DNA of 44,348 nucleotides from NCBI GenBank assembly GCA_964372115.1, contig CAYJPN010000039.1, positions 1 to 44,348 on the forward strand. Direction: 5' to 3'. Below, piece by piece: positions 8,081 through 17,023 of the stretch (the stretch's first letter is position 1; each line of letters begins with the position of its first letter). The position numbers were made by a program, and so were the translations under genes. A model generated the notes under the pieces. The model searched no databases, had not been told where the DNA came from, and was given only the letters and a program-made list of their open reading frames with translations. The DNA is from CG2-30-36-16 sp964372115. Lineage in GTDB: Bacteria > Bacteroidota > Ignavibacteria > Ignavibacteriales > Ignavibacteriaceae.

Positions 8081-9457
8081 CTATTGTTTTTCTTCAAGAA
8101 GAGAATCCAATTTTGGGCGGGAAATACCGAGAAGTTTTGCGGTTTTGCTTTTATTGTTTCCTACCTTTTTTAAAACAGTAGACGCATACATTCCGGAGAG
8201 AGTGCGAAGGTTAATTTTTTTATAATCAGCTTCTAAATGCAAATTGGTTGCCGGCAATCTTGTTTTGATTGATGATGGATATTCAACTTTTTGAACAAGA
8301 AAAGAAAACTGCGATAGTTTTAATTTTTTCCCATCACCAAGCAGCACAGCTCTTTCAATTGAGTTTTTTAGTTCGCGGACATTACCCGGCCACTCGTATT
8401 CAAGGAAAAAACGTTTCAATGCAGGTTCAATCGATTGAACATTTTTTCCGAACTGCAAATTATATTGGTTGATAAAATGCATTACCAAAAGCATAATATC
8501 ATCTCCGCGTTCCCTAAGAGGAGGGATGTCGAGCGAAACAACATAAAGTCGGTGAAAAAGATCATTTCTAAAGCTTCCTTCCTCAACCATACTTTGCAAG
8601 TTATGGCTGGTTGCCGAAATTATTTTGGCATTCAATGGAATGTCCGTTGTGCCACCCAGCCTGCGAACGATTTTTTTTTCTAAAGTTCTAAGAAGCTTAA
8701 TTTGAATAGAATGATTCAATTCCCCGATTTCATCCAAAAAAATTGTTCCGTTTTCAGCAAGTTCAAACAAACCATGCTTTCTTGTTCTCGCATTGGTAAA
8801 TGCCCCCGGTTCATAACCAAAAAGTTCCGACTCGATCAAGGATTCCGGTACAGCCATGCACATTATTTCGACAAAGGGAGCATCCTTCGTTTTACTATAC
8901 TTATGAATGGCTTTCGCGAGCAAACCCTTTCCGGTTCCGGTCTCGCCCGTTATTAAAATATTTATATCATTTCTTTCAGCTAATTTTTTGGAAATAGATT
9001 TTAACTTTTTTATTTCCGAGTAATCGCCAAGAAATGTGTCAAAACTATTAATAGATTCCGCAAAAACTTCAGTGGGTATAGAGGAAGTTACATAAGCATT
9101 ATTTTCAATTACTTCTTTTATATAATTAACAAATTTGAACAATTCGTATGGAAGAACAAAAATTTCTGAAAATCCGAGTTTTGCAACAGTACTCACAAGC
9201 ACAGCATCATTTTCAGGCAAAACAAAAATTAATTTATTCGGTATGCCATCCCTTTCATCAAGCACGGCATTAAAATATTCAGAGTCAACAGTTTTTATCT
9301 GAATTATTATTATATCGTCTTCTTCAATTTTTAAATCAGACAAACATTGAAATTCTAGAGATGGATAGGACAGTTGTATTTGTTTAACTGCTCCCGAAAT
9401 AGATGTTATGTCTTCAAAGTCGGAGTATAATTTTATTTTAATATTATTATAGGGCAT
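8081..9457 (-). CDS. sigma-54-dependent transcriptional activator with pseudo-receiver domain
   Basis: This is a 458-aa NtrC-type enhancer-binding protein. The N-terminal 120 residues have a receiver-like pattern but lack the phosphorylatable Asp on the third strand (IIIIQIKTVD) and the conserved Lys (VLPYE instead of KP). The AAA+ domain has Walker A GETGTGKG (171-178), a sigma-54 contact loop GAFTNA (218-223; GAFTGA is canonical), Walker B TIFLDEIGE (238-246) and RxDLFHRL and PPLRERGDD motifs. The C-terminus is a Fis-type helix-turn-helix (KSKTAKLLGISRPKLDSLL). Its ATG overlaps the stop of the Ser/Thr kinase gene by 1 bp (TAATG). Control by protein interaction or Ser/Thr phosphorylation, rather than by a histidine kinase, is likely but inferred. 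The downstream -24/-12 promoter is the obvious target. Confidence 0.9.
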   Translation of the reverse strand: MPYNNIKIKLYSDFEDITSISGAVKQIQLSYPSLEFQCLSDLKIEEDDIIIIQIKTVDSEYFNAVLDERDGIPNKLIFVLPENDAVLVSTVAKLGFSEIFVLPYELFKFVNYIKEVIENNAYVTSSIPTEVFAESINSFDTFLGDYSEIKKLKSISKKLAERNDINILITGETGTGKGLLAKAIHKYSKTKDAPFVEIMCMAVPESLIESELFGYEPGAFTNARTRKHGLFELAENGTIFLDEIGELNHSIQIKLLRTLEKKIVRRLGGTTDIPLNAKIISATSHNLQSMVEEGSFRNDLFHRLYVVSLDIPPLRERGDDIMLLVMHFINQYNLQFGKNVQSIEPALKRFFLEYEWPGNVRELKNSIERAVLLGDGKKLKLSQFSFLVQKVEYPSSIKTRLPATNLHLEADYKKINLRTLSGMYASTVLKKVGNNKSKTAKLLGISRPKLDSLLEEKQ

Positions 9458-12400
9458 TATTGGAGGTGTCTTTCAAAGTAATCCAATTTTTCAAGAGCAA
9501 GTCTACGATTTACATTTCGAAAATATGAATTTTTTAGTTGAGAATCTTTAAGGGTTTCCCCTGTTTGCAAAATTAATGTTCTTGTATAATTAATAAAGTC
9601 AGATGCTTCCCGTATCCTCCCTCGATTAAAATACTGTTCACAGAGCGCAAAGAGAATTTTCCAAGTTGTTTCAGTAATATTTAGGTCTTTTATTGTATTG
9701 AATGCCGACAAATAATAATCTATTGGTGTTCCATGTTTTAAGTCGGCAATTTTTTGACACACCATTCCCAGTGCAAAATCTTTTTCTGCCGACAAGTAAG
9801 GATTGTTTTTACATATTTCTGTAACATCCGGTTCATTTAGTATTTCAAATGCTTGTTTTATATTATTTTGAGAGACATAATAATCGGCAAGACTTATAGT
9901 ATTATTAAGAAAATAGAAATATTTATTTTTTTCAAAAAACATTTTTCTTGATAATATTAGTTTATCTTTATTCAAATCTCTATTACTTATTATATCCGAA
10001 TACAAATTTAATTCTATTATACTTAAATGAAATTTTTCGGCAAGACTTTCCTCTGCAGATTTATTAAGAAAATCAGTTATGGTTATTTTTAGTCTTTCCG
10101 TATCGCCGACAACAAAATATAACTTTGCCAAAAGAAATAACGTTTCAAGCTCCTCGTTAGTGTTAGATATTAATCCAAAAATTTTTACCGCTGCGTTCAA
10201 GGAATCAAATGCTTTTTGATATTCGCATATAAACAAATAAATTTCTCCAAGGTTAGTCAGTACTAATCCTTCGCCGTTTTTGTTGCCAAGGCTAACGAAA
10301 ATAACAACTGCTCTTTTATATGATTCAATTGCTTCTTCAAACTCTAATCGTTCATAGTGAAATATTCCAAAGTTCATCAGCAGCCTTGCTTCCTGATCAA
10401 GATTACCTATTGAACGGTTAATATCTAAAGCTTTTTCCCAGCTTTCCTTTGCTTTTTTATGCTCTTTTTGCATATCATAAATGTTGCCTGCATTAAGGTA
10501 CATTTGAGATAATCCAAGTTTATTATCAGCCTTTCTGTAATAATCTAATGCGGTTTCAAATTTTAAAAGCACATTGTTTAAGTTTTCGTCTTTATAAAAA
10601 GCAGCCAAACCAAGTATATTATAACATTGTGCCAGTTGTTCGTTTGAGGCATAGTTTAAATTTGTAATGCGAGAACATGTCTCGATGCTTTCGTCATACG
10701 CACTCAAATCGATATTTGCGCGGGCGGTTTTTATTAATACGGTTATCTTGAAATCTTCAGGGTTGTCCCCCTGTAAGAGAAAATTAAAACATTTTAAACC
10801 TTCGAAAATTTCACCGGAATCTACAAGTGCATCCGCTTTTGCAAGCATAAGCTTGTTTTGTTTTTCTTTATCAAAATCTTTTGATATTATTTCATCAATC
10901 AGCGAGAGGCAGGGCTTGCTTTCGCCTAACTTATGTAATGTAAAAATAAGCGATGTTTTTATATCATTAATTAAATTGTCCGGAAGAGGGAATGTTAAGA
11001 TATGTTCAAGAATTCTACGGCTATAAGAATAAGCCGCAAGAGTTTCCGCCGTAGAAACCTCTTCAAAATATACATTAGCCGCCTTTAAATAGTCATTTGC
11101 CGATTCATAATGAAAGGCGAGTTCGTTCTTATTGATTTTCCCGAATTCGCGTTCAATTAGTTTTGCTATTTCTGCATGCCATTTTTGTTTTTGAGAAATA
11201 ACAGAATAGGTAAATTTCTTTAAACCTTCAGAGCTGAAAGCGAGCCTTCCTCCTTCGCTATCCGGGGATAAAATATTTTTATGGATAAGCGAGATAATAA
11301 TCGAATTCATATCGGAAAGAGAAACGCCAAGAAGCCGGCTCACAATTTTGTTGTCTACTGTATTATAAAATGAAGAAATATATTTGGCAGCGAGTAGCTC
11401 TTCATTTAACAATGAAGTTAAACGGTACTGATAAATATCATCATGCGATCGTTTTAATAATGTTAGTTTATCGTCATCAAAACCGATTATTGCTTTTCCG
11501 CGTTTGTACTGTATTAACCCAAACAACAGGGCGTCTTTTATAAATAACTCAATGTTCCCGGGAAGCAAATCCGCATATAACAAAATAAGATGTTTAAGGT
11601 CATCAACAGGAAAATCGGGAGAATATGATTTCTGCAAATATTCTTCTAATTGTGCATCTGTAAAAGGAGTCAAATTTACTTCACGCAAATTAAATATATA
11701 ATCGGTAAAGAGGTTTTTGTCTGAATCTAGCGTTAAGATTACTTTGCAATTGCTTAGTTGAATAAGCGGAATAAGCTGTTTATAAACTTCGAGCACAAAT
11801 GGATCGTAATGATTAAAATCGTCAAGAAAAAGAGTAAATGTGCTAAGAGCGGTAATTTGGCTAAAGATTATTTTTAATTTATCTATATAGTTGCTGCCGT
11901 CATCTTTTCTAAGGCTATTCATTTCCTGAGTCAGTGCATCGGTAATGTGTTGGTGTACCGCCGAATTAAAACAAAGAGTTCTGAGGAGATAATCAAAATA
12001 ATCTGTTCCGTTTCTCGCAGCCCCTGTATCAAGAGCAATAAAATTTTCAACCTCTATTGCCATCTCCTCGCCGATAGTTGATTTGCCAGCACCTTCTGCC
12101 CCAACTATTGCAAACACCTCATCACTATTGTTATCGTTGATAAACTTGTTTAAAATTTTTATCGCGTCGTTACGACCGGCAAAACTTTTTGCCGGAGTGA
12201 ATTCCGCTGATTCATTTTCAGATAAACTAACCCCCAGTTCATCTATAATCTCTAATGTATTGTTGTATCTATCGAATGGAAATTTTTCCAAAAGCTTTGG
12301 AAGAATTTTTACAATTTTCGGATATTTATCGGAGTCGGGGAAAACAAACTCTTTTTCAACATGAGCTTTATAAATAGAAAGTTGATTATCGGTTTCAAAG

Positions 12401-13026
12401 GGAAATTTTTTGTAAACAAAAAAGTACAGCAAAATGCCGAGTGAATACAAATCGACAAGCTGGGTAGCTTTTTGGTTTTTAATTATTTCAGGGGCAATGT
12501 ATTGGGGTGTTCCTCTCGGTGGAACGATGCTGCCGGAAAACTGATTTTCAATCAGACCGAAATCAATCAGTTTGATTTTAACATTTTGTCCGGTTGCTTG
12601 CACTAAAATGTTTTCCGGTTTCAGATCGTAATAAATATAATTTGATTGATGCAGGTAATATAAAACTCTGCAAATCTTTGTAGTTAAATCAATCAGGGTT
12701 CGTTCATCAAAATCAACAAAGTTAGATAACGGAATTCCTTCAAAATATTCCATGGTAAAAAAATATGAACCGGTTGAAATTTTTATGGAATTAGAATCGA
12801 ATGAGAGAATTTTTCCGAAATCGTAAGCCTTTACAATAAATGGGTGCGCAAATTTTTTTATTGTAAAAAATTCTTTTTGAAATGCTTCAAAATCTTCAGG
12901 GGAAGAATTGACGTTCAATATTTTTATTGCAGTTTGGCGGTGAGGATATTCCACATCCCTGCAAAGGAAAACCGAACTTCTTCCCTCCCCGATTTTTTTA
13001 TGAATTATGTAACGATTATTTATCAC
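9457..13026 (-). CDS. Ser/Thr protein kinase - P-loop ATPase - TPR signalling protein
   Basis: This is a 1189-aa three-part protein. The N-terminal eukaryote-type kinase (about 5-265) has a glycine loop GEGRSSVF (13-20), catalytic Lys K35 in TAIKIL, catalytic loop YYDLKPENI with D134, DFG 155-157 and GTPQYIAPE. The usual HRD is YYD, so it is a non-RD kinase. A P-loop ATPase follows (about 280-600), with Walker A GAEGAGKST (309-317) and Walker B FTLFLDDF, in the style of AAA/MalT-like ATPases of PknK and HstK relatives. TPRs fill about 640-1050. It starts with GTG, which overlaps the TAG of the permease gene by 1 bp (TAGTG), and ends 1 bp into the sigma-54 activator gene. It is likely the regulator of that activator, tied to transporter expression. 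Confidence 0.92.
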   Translation of the reverse strand: MINNRYIIHKKIGEGRSSVFLCRDVEYPHRQTAIKILNVNSSPEDFEAFQKEFFTIKKFAHPFIVKAYDFGKILSFDSNSIKISTGSYFFTMEYFEGIPLSNFVDFDERTLIDLTTKICRVLYYLHQSNYIYYDLKPENILVQATGQNVKIKLIDFGLIENQFSGSIVPPRGTPQYIAPEIIKNQKATQLVDLYSLGILLYFFVYKKFPFETDNQLSIYKAHVEKEFVFPDSDKYPKIVKILPKLLEKFPFDRYNNTLEIIDELGVSLSENESAEFTPAKSFAGRNDAIKILNKFINDNNSDEVFAIVGAEGAGKSTIGEEMAIEVENFIALDTGAARNGTDYFDYLLRTLCFNSAVHQHITDALTQEMNSLRKDDGSNYIDKLKIIFSQITALSTFTLFLDDFNHYDPFVLEVYKQLIPLIQLSNCKVILTLDSDKNLFTDYIFNLREVNLTPFTDAQLEEYLQKSYSPDFPVDDLKHLILLYADLLPGNIELFIKDALLFGLIQYKRGKAIIGFDDDKLTLLKRSHDDIYQYRLTSLLNEELLAAKYISSFYNTVDNKIVSRLLGVSLSDMNSIIISLIHKNILSPDSEGGRLAFSSEGLKKFTYSVISQKQKWHAEIAKLIEREFGKINKNELAFHYESANDYLKAANVYFEEVSTAETLAAYSYSRRILEHILTFPLPDNLINDIKTSLIFTLHKLGESKPCLSLIDEIISKDFDKEKQNKLMLAKADALVDSGEIFEGLKCFNFLLQGDNPEDFKITVLIKTARANIDLSAYDESIETCSRITNLNYASNEQLAQCYNILGLAAFYKDENLNNVLLKFETALDYYRKADNKLGLSQMYLNAGNIYDMQKEHKKAKESWEKALDINRSIGNLDQEARLLMNFGIFHYERLEFEEAIESYKRAVVIFVSLGNKNGEGLVLTNLGEIYLFICEYQKAFDSLNAAVKIFGLISNTNEELETLFLLAKLYFVVGDTERLKITITDFLNKSAEESLAEKFHLSIIELNLYSDIISNRDLNKDKLILSRKMFFEKNKYFYFLNNTISLADYYVSQNNIKQAFEILNEPDVTEICKNNPYLSAEKDFALGMVCQKIADLKHGTPIDYYLSAFNTIKDLNITETTWKILFALCEQYFNRGRIREASDFINYTRTLILQTGETLKDSQLKNSYFRNVNRRLALEKLDYFERHLQ

Positions 13027-14294
13027 TATTTTATAAGAGTAATAGATGAACTAATTTTTTTGCCTGCCGAGTTTATAGTAAATATAACTATAAACAACGC
13101 CAAACCCGGAAAAACAATTAACCACCAGGCAGTAGTAATATAATTTTTGCCCGAGTCAATCATGCTTCCCCATGATGGAAATGCGCTGCCAACACCGAGA
13201 CCGAGAAAACTTAATGCCGATTCTGCCAAAACAACATTACCGAATTGAAAAATTAGATTAACCATTACCGGCACAATAATAACAGGCAGAATTTCTTTAA
13301 AAAACAAATCTCTTTTTTTTAATCCGAGCAAACCGGCAGAAATAAAAAAATCTTTTTTCTTTATGGCAATTATTTCACTTCGGATAAGTTTAAATAAACT
13401 CATCCAGCCGGAAAAACCAAGCACAAAAATTACACTAAAAAAACCGTTGCCGAAAAAAGCCAAAATAAGAATTACAAAAAATATTGAAGGAACCGTCAAA
13501 AACATTTCAGCAACCCGGTTTAATAGCATATCAATCCACTTGCCGGTGTAGCCGGCAAAAAAACCGAGAAGTCCTCCGATAAAAAAAGCGATAATAACAG
13601 CTCCAAAACCGACACTTAATGAAACCCGTGCACCATAAACTAATCGTGAAAATATATCGCGCCCAAATTCATCGCTGCCGAGTAAAAATAACCTTGTGGT
13701 AATTAACGGAACCCCGCCGGAATAAGCTAACTTTTTAAATTCTAAAGAGTATTTACCGCCATCCTGAAAATAAAATAATTTATCATTTGTTTTCACGCTA
13801 TCGACAAATACAATGTCTTCATCAAATGAACGCGGAATAATAATATTTTTTTCGGATTGAAAAATATTAGCAGATTGTTTTTCCGGATCCGCTTTTAGGT
13901 GAAGTATTTTTATTGAGCTTAATGGCGGAAGTAGTTTTGTTAGGTTGATGTTTTTTTGAAATTCAGGGTTAACTTGCGCAATAAACGGGGCAAAAATAAA
14001 AATAAAAAACAGACATATAATAATAAGGCTTGCATAATTTAATTGAGCAAGAAGTATTTTTTTATTTCTAAAAATAAATACAAACGCCGGCATAAATACA
14101 ATTAACAATGCTGAAACGAAATGATCGGTTGTAGAAAAATCCAAAAGATGAGCAGCCGCAGAAGTATCGGCGAATACAAAATCTATCCAGCAAAAAAACA
14201 AAGAATAAACTTTAATTATAAAGTTAAAACGAATTACGAGCAGCAAAGCAGACAATACGAGAATAAAATTACCGGTATTAAAATGTTTTTTCAT
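13026..14294 (-). CDS. peptide-type ABC transporter permease (OppC/DppC-like)
   Basis: This 422-aa inner-membrane permease of the BPD_transp_1 family forms the channel with the neighbouring OppB-like protein. An N-terminal helix and an unusually long periplasmic stretch (to about residue 195) precede the typical LGSDEFGRDIFSRLVYGARVSL entry into the core. Five more helices follow, with an EAA-type loop near FISAGLLGLKKRDLFFKEILP and the family signature AESALSFLGLG. OppC proteins are usually near 300 aa, so about 100 extra residues lie in the periplasmic segment. The start overlaps the preceding permease by ATGA, and the stop TAG overlaps the GTG start of the Ser/Thr kinase, so transporter and kinase are translated in coupled fashion. 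Confidence 0.88.
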   Translation of the reverse strand: MKKHFNTGNFILVLSALLLVIRFNFIIKVYSLFFCWIDFVFADTSAAAHLLDFSTTDHFVSALLIVFMPAFVFIFRNKKILLAQLNYASLIIICLFFIFIFAPFIAQVNPEFQKNINLTKLLPPLSSIKILHLKADPEKQSANIFQSEKNIIIPRSFDEDIVFVDSVKTNDKLFYFQDGGKYSLEFKKLAYSGGVPLITTRLFLLGSDEFGRDIFSRLVYGARVSLSVGFGAVIIAFFIGGLLGFFAGYTGKWIDMLLNRVAEMFLTVPSIFFVILILAFFGNGFFSVIFVLGFSGWMSLFKLIRSEIIAIKKKDFFISAGLLGLKKRDLFFKEILPVIIVPVMVNLIFQFGNVVLAESALSFLGLGVGSAFPSWGSMIDSGKNYITTAWWLIVFPGLALFIVIFTINSAGKKISSSITLIK

Positions 14295-15280
14295 CCGATC
14301 ACACCTTCTTGCAGGCTGCGTTTATCAAGCAGCGCTTTTACAAAATCGGCAAGAAAATTTGAGACAATAACCATAACGCCCGCAGCAAGCGTACACCCGA
14401 TAACGAGCGGGTAATCACGCGAAAGTACGGCTTCAAGAGTTAAGCGCCCCATACCGGGCAGACCGAAAATTACCTCGGTAATTACTGCCCCGCTAAGCAA
14501 TGCGCCCAATTCTACACCGGCAATTGAGATAAAAGGCCCGGCTGCGTTTGGCAGTACGTGTTTGCGGAGAATTGATTTTTCATCATAACCATGCGATCGA
14601 AGAAAACCTACATACGGTTTTTTATAAACGGTTTCAATTTCGTCCCTCAGGTATTTGTAAAACAACGCTGCACCGCTTAAAGAAAGAGTTATTAAAGGGA
14701 GAATCATATGCCGGAGGAAATCAAAAAACATTTCGAACGGACTAAAATATTCACTGCCGGGCGAACTGATGCCGGATGAAGGAAGAATTTTTAATTGAAC
14801 CGAAAAAACATATATTAAAAATACACCGGCGAAAAACGAAGGCACCGCATACAACGCTAAACTTGAAGCAGTTAAAAATTTGTCAACCGGTTTGCCTAAT
14901 CTTCGAGCAGAGAATAGAGCAAAAACAACCGAACATAATATTTGAAGAAAAAAACTTATCAGGGAAAACATAACCGTAAATGGCAAAAATTGTAAAATTA
15001 CTTTTTCAACGGGGGTTCGGTAGGTGTATGATATTCCAAGGCTGCCGCTAAAAACATTTTTTATAAAATTAAAATACTGAATGTGCAGCGGTTCATTTAT
15101 GCCAAACGATTTTACAATTTCTGTTGTAAGTTCGGCGCTTAATTTTGGCGAAATGTATTTGCCGGCAGGATTGCCCGGAGCGAGGCGCACCAAAAAAAAT
15201 ATAAATGTAATCAGCAAAAAAAGCACAACAATAGAATAGAAAATTCTTTTTGCGGCGGATTTTAATAGCATAATTGCCAC
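14291..15280 (-). CDS. peptide-type ABC transporter permease (OppB/DppB-like)
   Basis: This is a 329-aa inner-membrane permease with six helices. The N-terminal helix (IFYSIVVLFLLITFIFFLVRLAPG) ends in the conserved RLAPGNPAG. The loop GFLRSHGYDEKSILRKHVLPNA is the EAA motif that contacts the ATPase, followed by GAVITEVIFGLPGMGRL, diagnostic for the family. The start is GTG at 15280, one base after the stop of the binding-protein gene; ATG at 15271 (Met4) is an alternative. It overlaps the OppC-like gene by ATGA. The transported solute could be a peptide, or nickel or another chelate; the sequence alone does not decide. Confidence 0.9.
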   Translation of the reverse strand: MAIMLLKSAAKRIFYSIVVLFLLITFIFFLVRLAPGNPAGKYISPKLSAELTTEIVKSFGINEPLHIQYFNFIKNVFSGSLGISYTYRTPVEKVILQFLPFTVMFSLISFFLQILCSVVFALFSARRLGKPVDKFLTASSLALYAVPSFFAGVFLIYVFSVQLKILPSSGISSPGSEYFSPFEMFFDFLRHMILPLITLSLSGAALFYKYLRDEIETVYKKPYVGFLRSHGYDEKSILRKHVLPNAAGPFISIAGVELGALLSGAVITEVIFGLPGMGRLTLEAVLSRDYPLVIGCTLAAGVMVIVSNFLADFVKALLDKRSLQEGVIG

Positions 15281-15281
15281 A

Positions 15282-16940
15282 CTATTTTATAGTCCACTTC
15301 CACGGATGATGCACTGCTCCTAACGGCGAAACCTCAATGCCGTCAATAGCTTTGTTGTTGGCGGTAATGTTATCAATCCAATATAAAAAAGTAACCGGTT
15401 GTTCGTTATGGATTATGTTTTGAAGCGACTCAATCATCTTGCTTTTTTGCGGCGTCTCTTTTAAAGTTGAAATTATTTCCAAAAGTTCATCCGCCTGCGG
15501 ATTATTAAAGCCTGCAATATTAAGCTGGTTTTCTTCAAGATTAGAATGCCAGTAACCTTTAAGTTCTATCGGTATAGGCACAGACCACCCGGCAATCCAC
15601 GCGTCAAACTCACGGCTAAACATTTTTTCAAAAAATACACCCGGTTCAAGTTTTTCAATTCTAACGTCAACCCCAATTGCCTTTAAATTATTTTGAATAA
15701 CTGTGGCGGCGTAATCCCTTGATGAATTACCTGAGGGCATTGAAATAGTAAATGAAAATAACTGTTTCCCTTTTTCAAGTAATCCGTCTCCATCTGTGTC
15801 AATCCAGCCGTCCGATTTTAAAAGCATTTTTGCCGAATCGGGGTTAAATGGATACGGTATTATTGAAGTATTATAATAATTTGTAAATACCGGCGCCACG
15901 GGACCCGAGGAGAGTTGACCATAGTTGTTAAAATATCCAGTTAAAATTTCCTGCCTGTTTATTGCAAAGGTTAATGCTTTGCGAACAGTTGCGCTTCCGA
16001 ACAGTTTGTGCGGAATTTTTTTGCCGGAGTTTTTATAAAATTTCATATCAATATTACTCCAGCCCACATAATCATACTCACGTCCCTCAATCGGCGCAAC
16101 GTTTAGATCGTCCAGCGCCATTAATTCTTTTGCATCACCGGGTCTTATTTCTTCCAGAAAATTTATCTCATCATTTTTTAATTGAGTTAAACCGGAGTTA
16201 TAATCAGGCACAATTTTAAATATTAGGTTTTTGATATTTGAGTTGTGCTGTAAAAATGATTTTTTGTTTGCGGATAAAATAATAGACTGATTTTTATTCC
16301 ATGAAGCAAGTTCATAGGCTCCGTCTGTTACGGGTTTAATCTCCTTTTCTTTATTTATAATTTCTTGCGGCGGTATTTTTGAAAACACGTGCGCCGGAAT
16401 TATCGGAATATCAATGTCAATCAACGACGGAGTTGAGTTTTCTCTAAAGTGGATTGTAAAGTTTAACGAATCGTCTACCGAAAAAGTTTTTTCTTTGTTG
16501 ATGGATAAATTATCAAGCAAATAAAAATTCTTAAACATCCCGTAAAAACGGCTTTGCACATCGGGACTCGAATAGAGATCGAATGAAGTTATTACATCAC
16601 GGGTTGTTACAGGCATTCCATCCGACCAAAAAACATCATCCCGCAATTTTATTTTTATTGATGATGAGTCGTCATTCCATGTATAAGCTTCTGCAAGCAT
16701 GGGATGAGTCGATAATTCTCCATGTTCAAAATCCCAATCGTGCTGCACTAAACTTAAATACAACAGCTCTGAAATCATTCCTTCATAATAAGTAAATGAG
16801 TATAGAGGGTTGAGTGATTCTACCTCTGGAGTAATTGCAATAACTACACTGTTATGCAAAGAATTATTGGTCCTCCGGCAAGCAGGGACTAAAACCAGAA
16901 CGGTTAAAATAGTTGCGACAATGATGCGCTTGATAATCAT
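15282..16940 (-). CDS. ABC transporter substrate-binding lipoprotein (SBP family 5, OppA-like)
   Basis: This 552-aa protein is exported and lipid-anchored: MIIKRIIVATILTVLVLVPAC, with the lipobox Cys at position 21. Family 5 marks include LNPLYSFTYYEGMI near the N-terminus, LRDDVFWSDGMPVTTRDV, VTDGAYELASWNKNQSIIL and RKALTFAINRQEI. Length is normal for OppA/DppA/NikA-type receptors. It heads the minus-strand unit that continues through both permeases, the Ser/Thr kinase and the sigma-54 activator. The two ATPase genes of the same transporter start divergently about 80 bp away. In Gram-negatives with two membranes it would be tethered in the periplasm and could also act as a sensor for the linked kinase, which is speculation. 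Confidence 0.9.
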   Translation of the reverse strand: MIIKRIIVATILTVLVLVPACRRTNNSLHNSVVIAITPEVESLNPLYSFTYYEGMISELLYLSLVQHDWDFEHGELSTHPMLAEAYTWNDDSSSIKIKLRDDVFWSDGMPVTTRDVITSFDLYSSPDVQSRFYGMFKNFYLLDNLSINKEKTFSVDDSLNFTIHFRENSTPSLIDIDIPIIPAHVFSKIPPQEIINKEKEIKPVTDGAYELASWNKNQSIILSANKKSFLQHNSNIKNLIFKIVPDYNSGLTQLKNDEINFLEEIRPGDAKELMALDDLNVAPIEGREYDYVGWSNIDMKFYKNSGKKIPHKLFGSATVRKALTFAINRQEILTGYFNNYGQLSSGPVAPVFTNYYNTSIIPYPFNPDSAKMLLKSDGWIDTDGDGLLEKGKQLFSFTISMPSGNSSRDYAATVIQNNLKAIGVDVRIEKLEPGVFFEKMFSREFDAWIAGWSVPIPIELKGYWHSNLEENQLNIAGFNNPQADELLEIISTLKETPQKSKMIESLQNIIHNEQPVTFLYWIDNITANNKAIDGIEVSPLGAVHHPWKWTIK

Positions 16941-17023
16941 TTAATATCTCGAAATAATGATTAATAAGTTTGACGATAATTTATTATTTTGTTAAACAAA
17001 TACAAAAGAGATTTAGATATTCG

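Noticed and set aside
10667..11026. 119-codon plus-strand open frame
   Set aside because: It is antisense to the TPR part of the large kinase and shows no protein family character.
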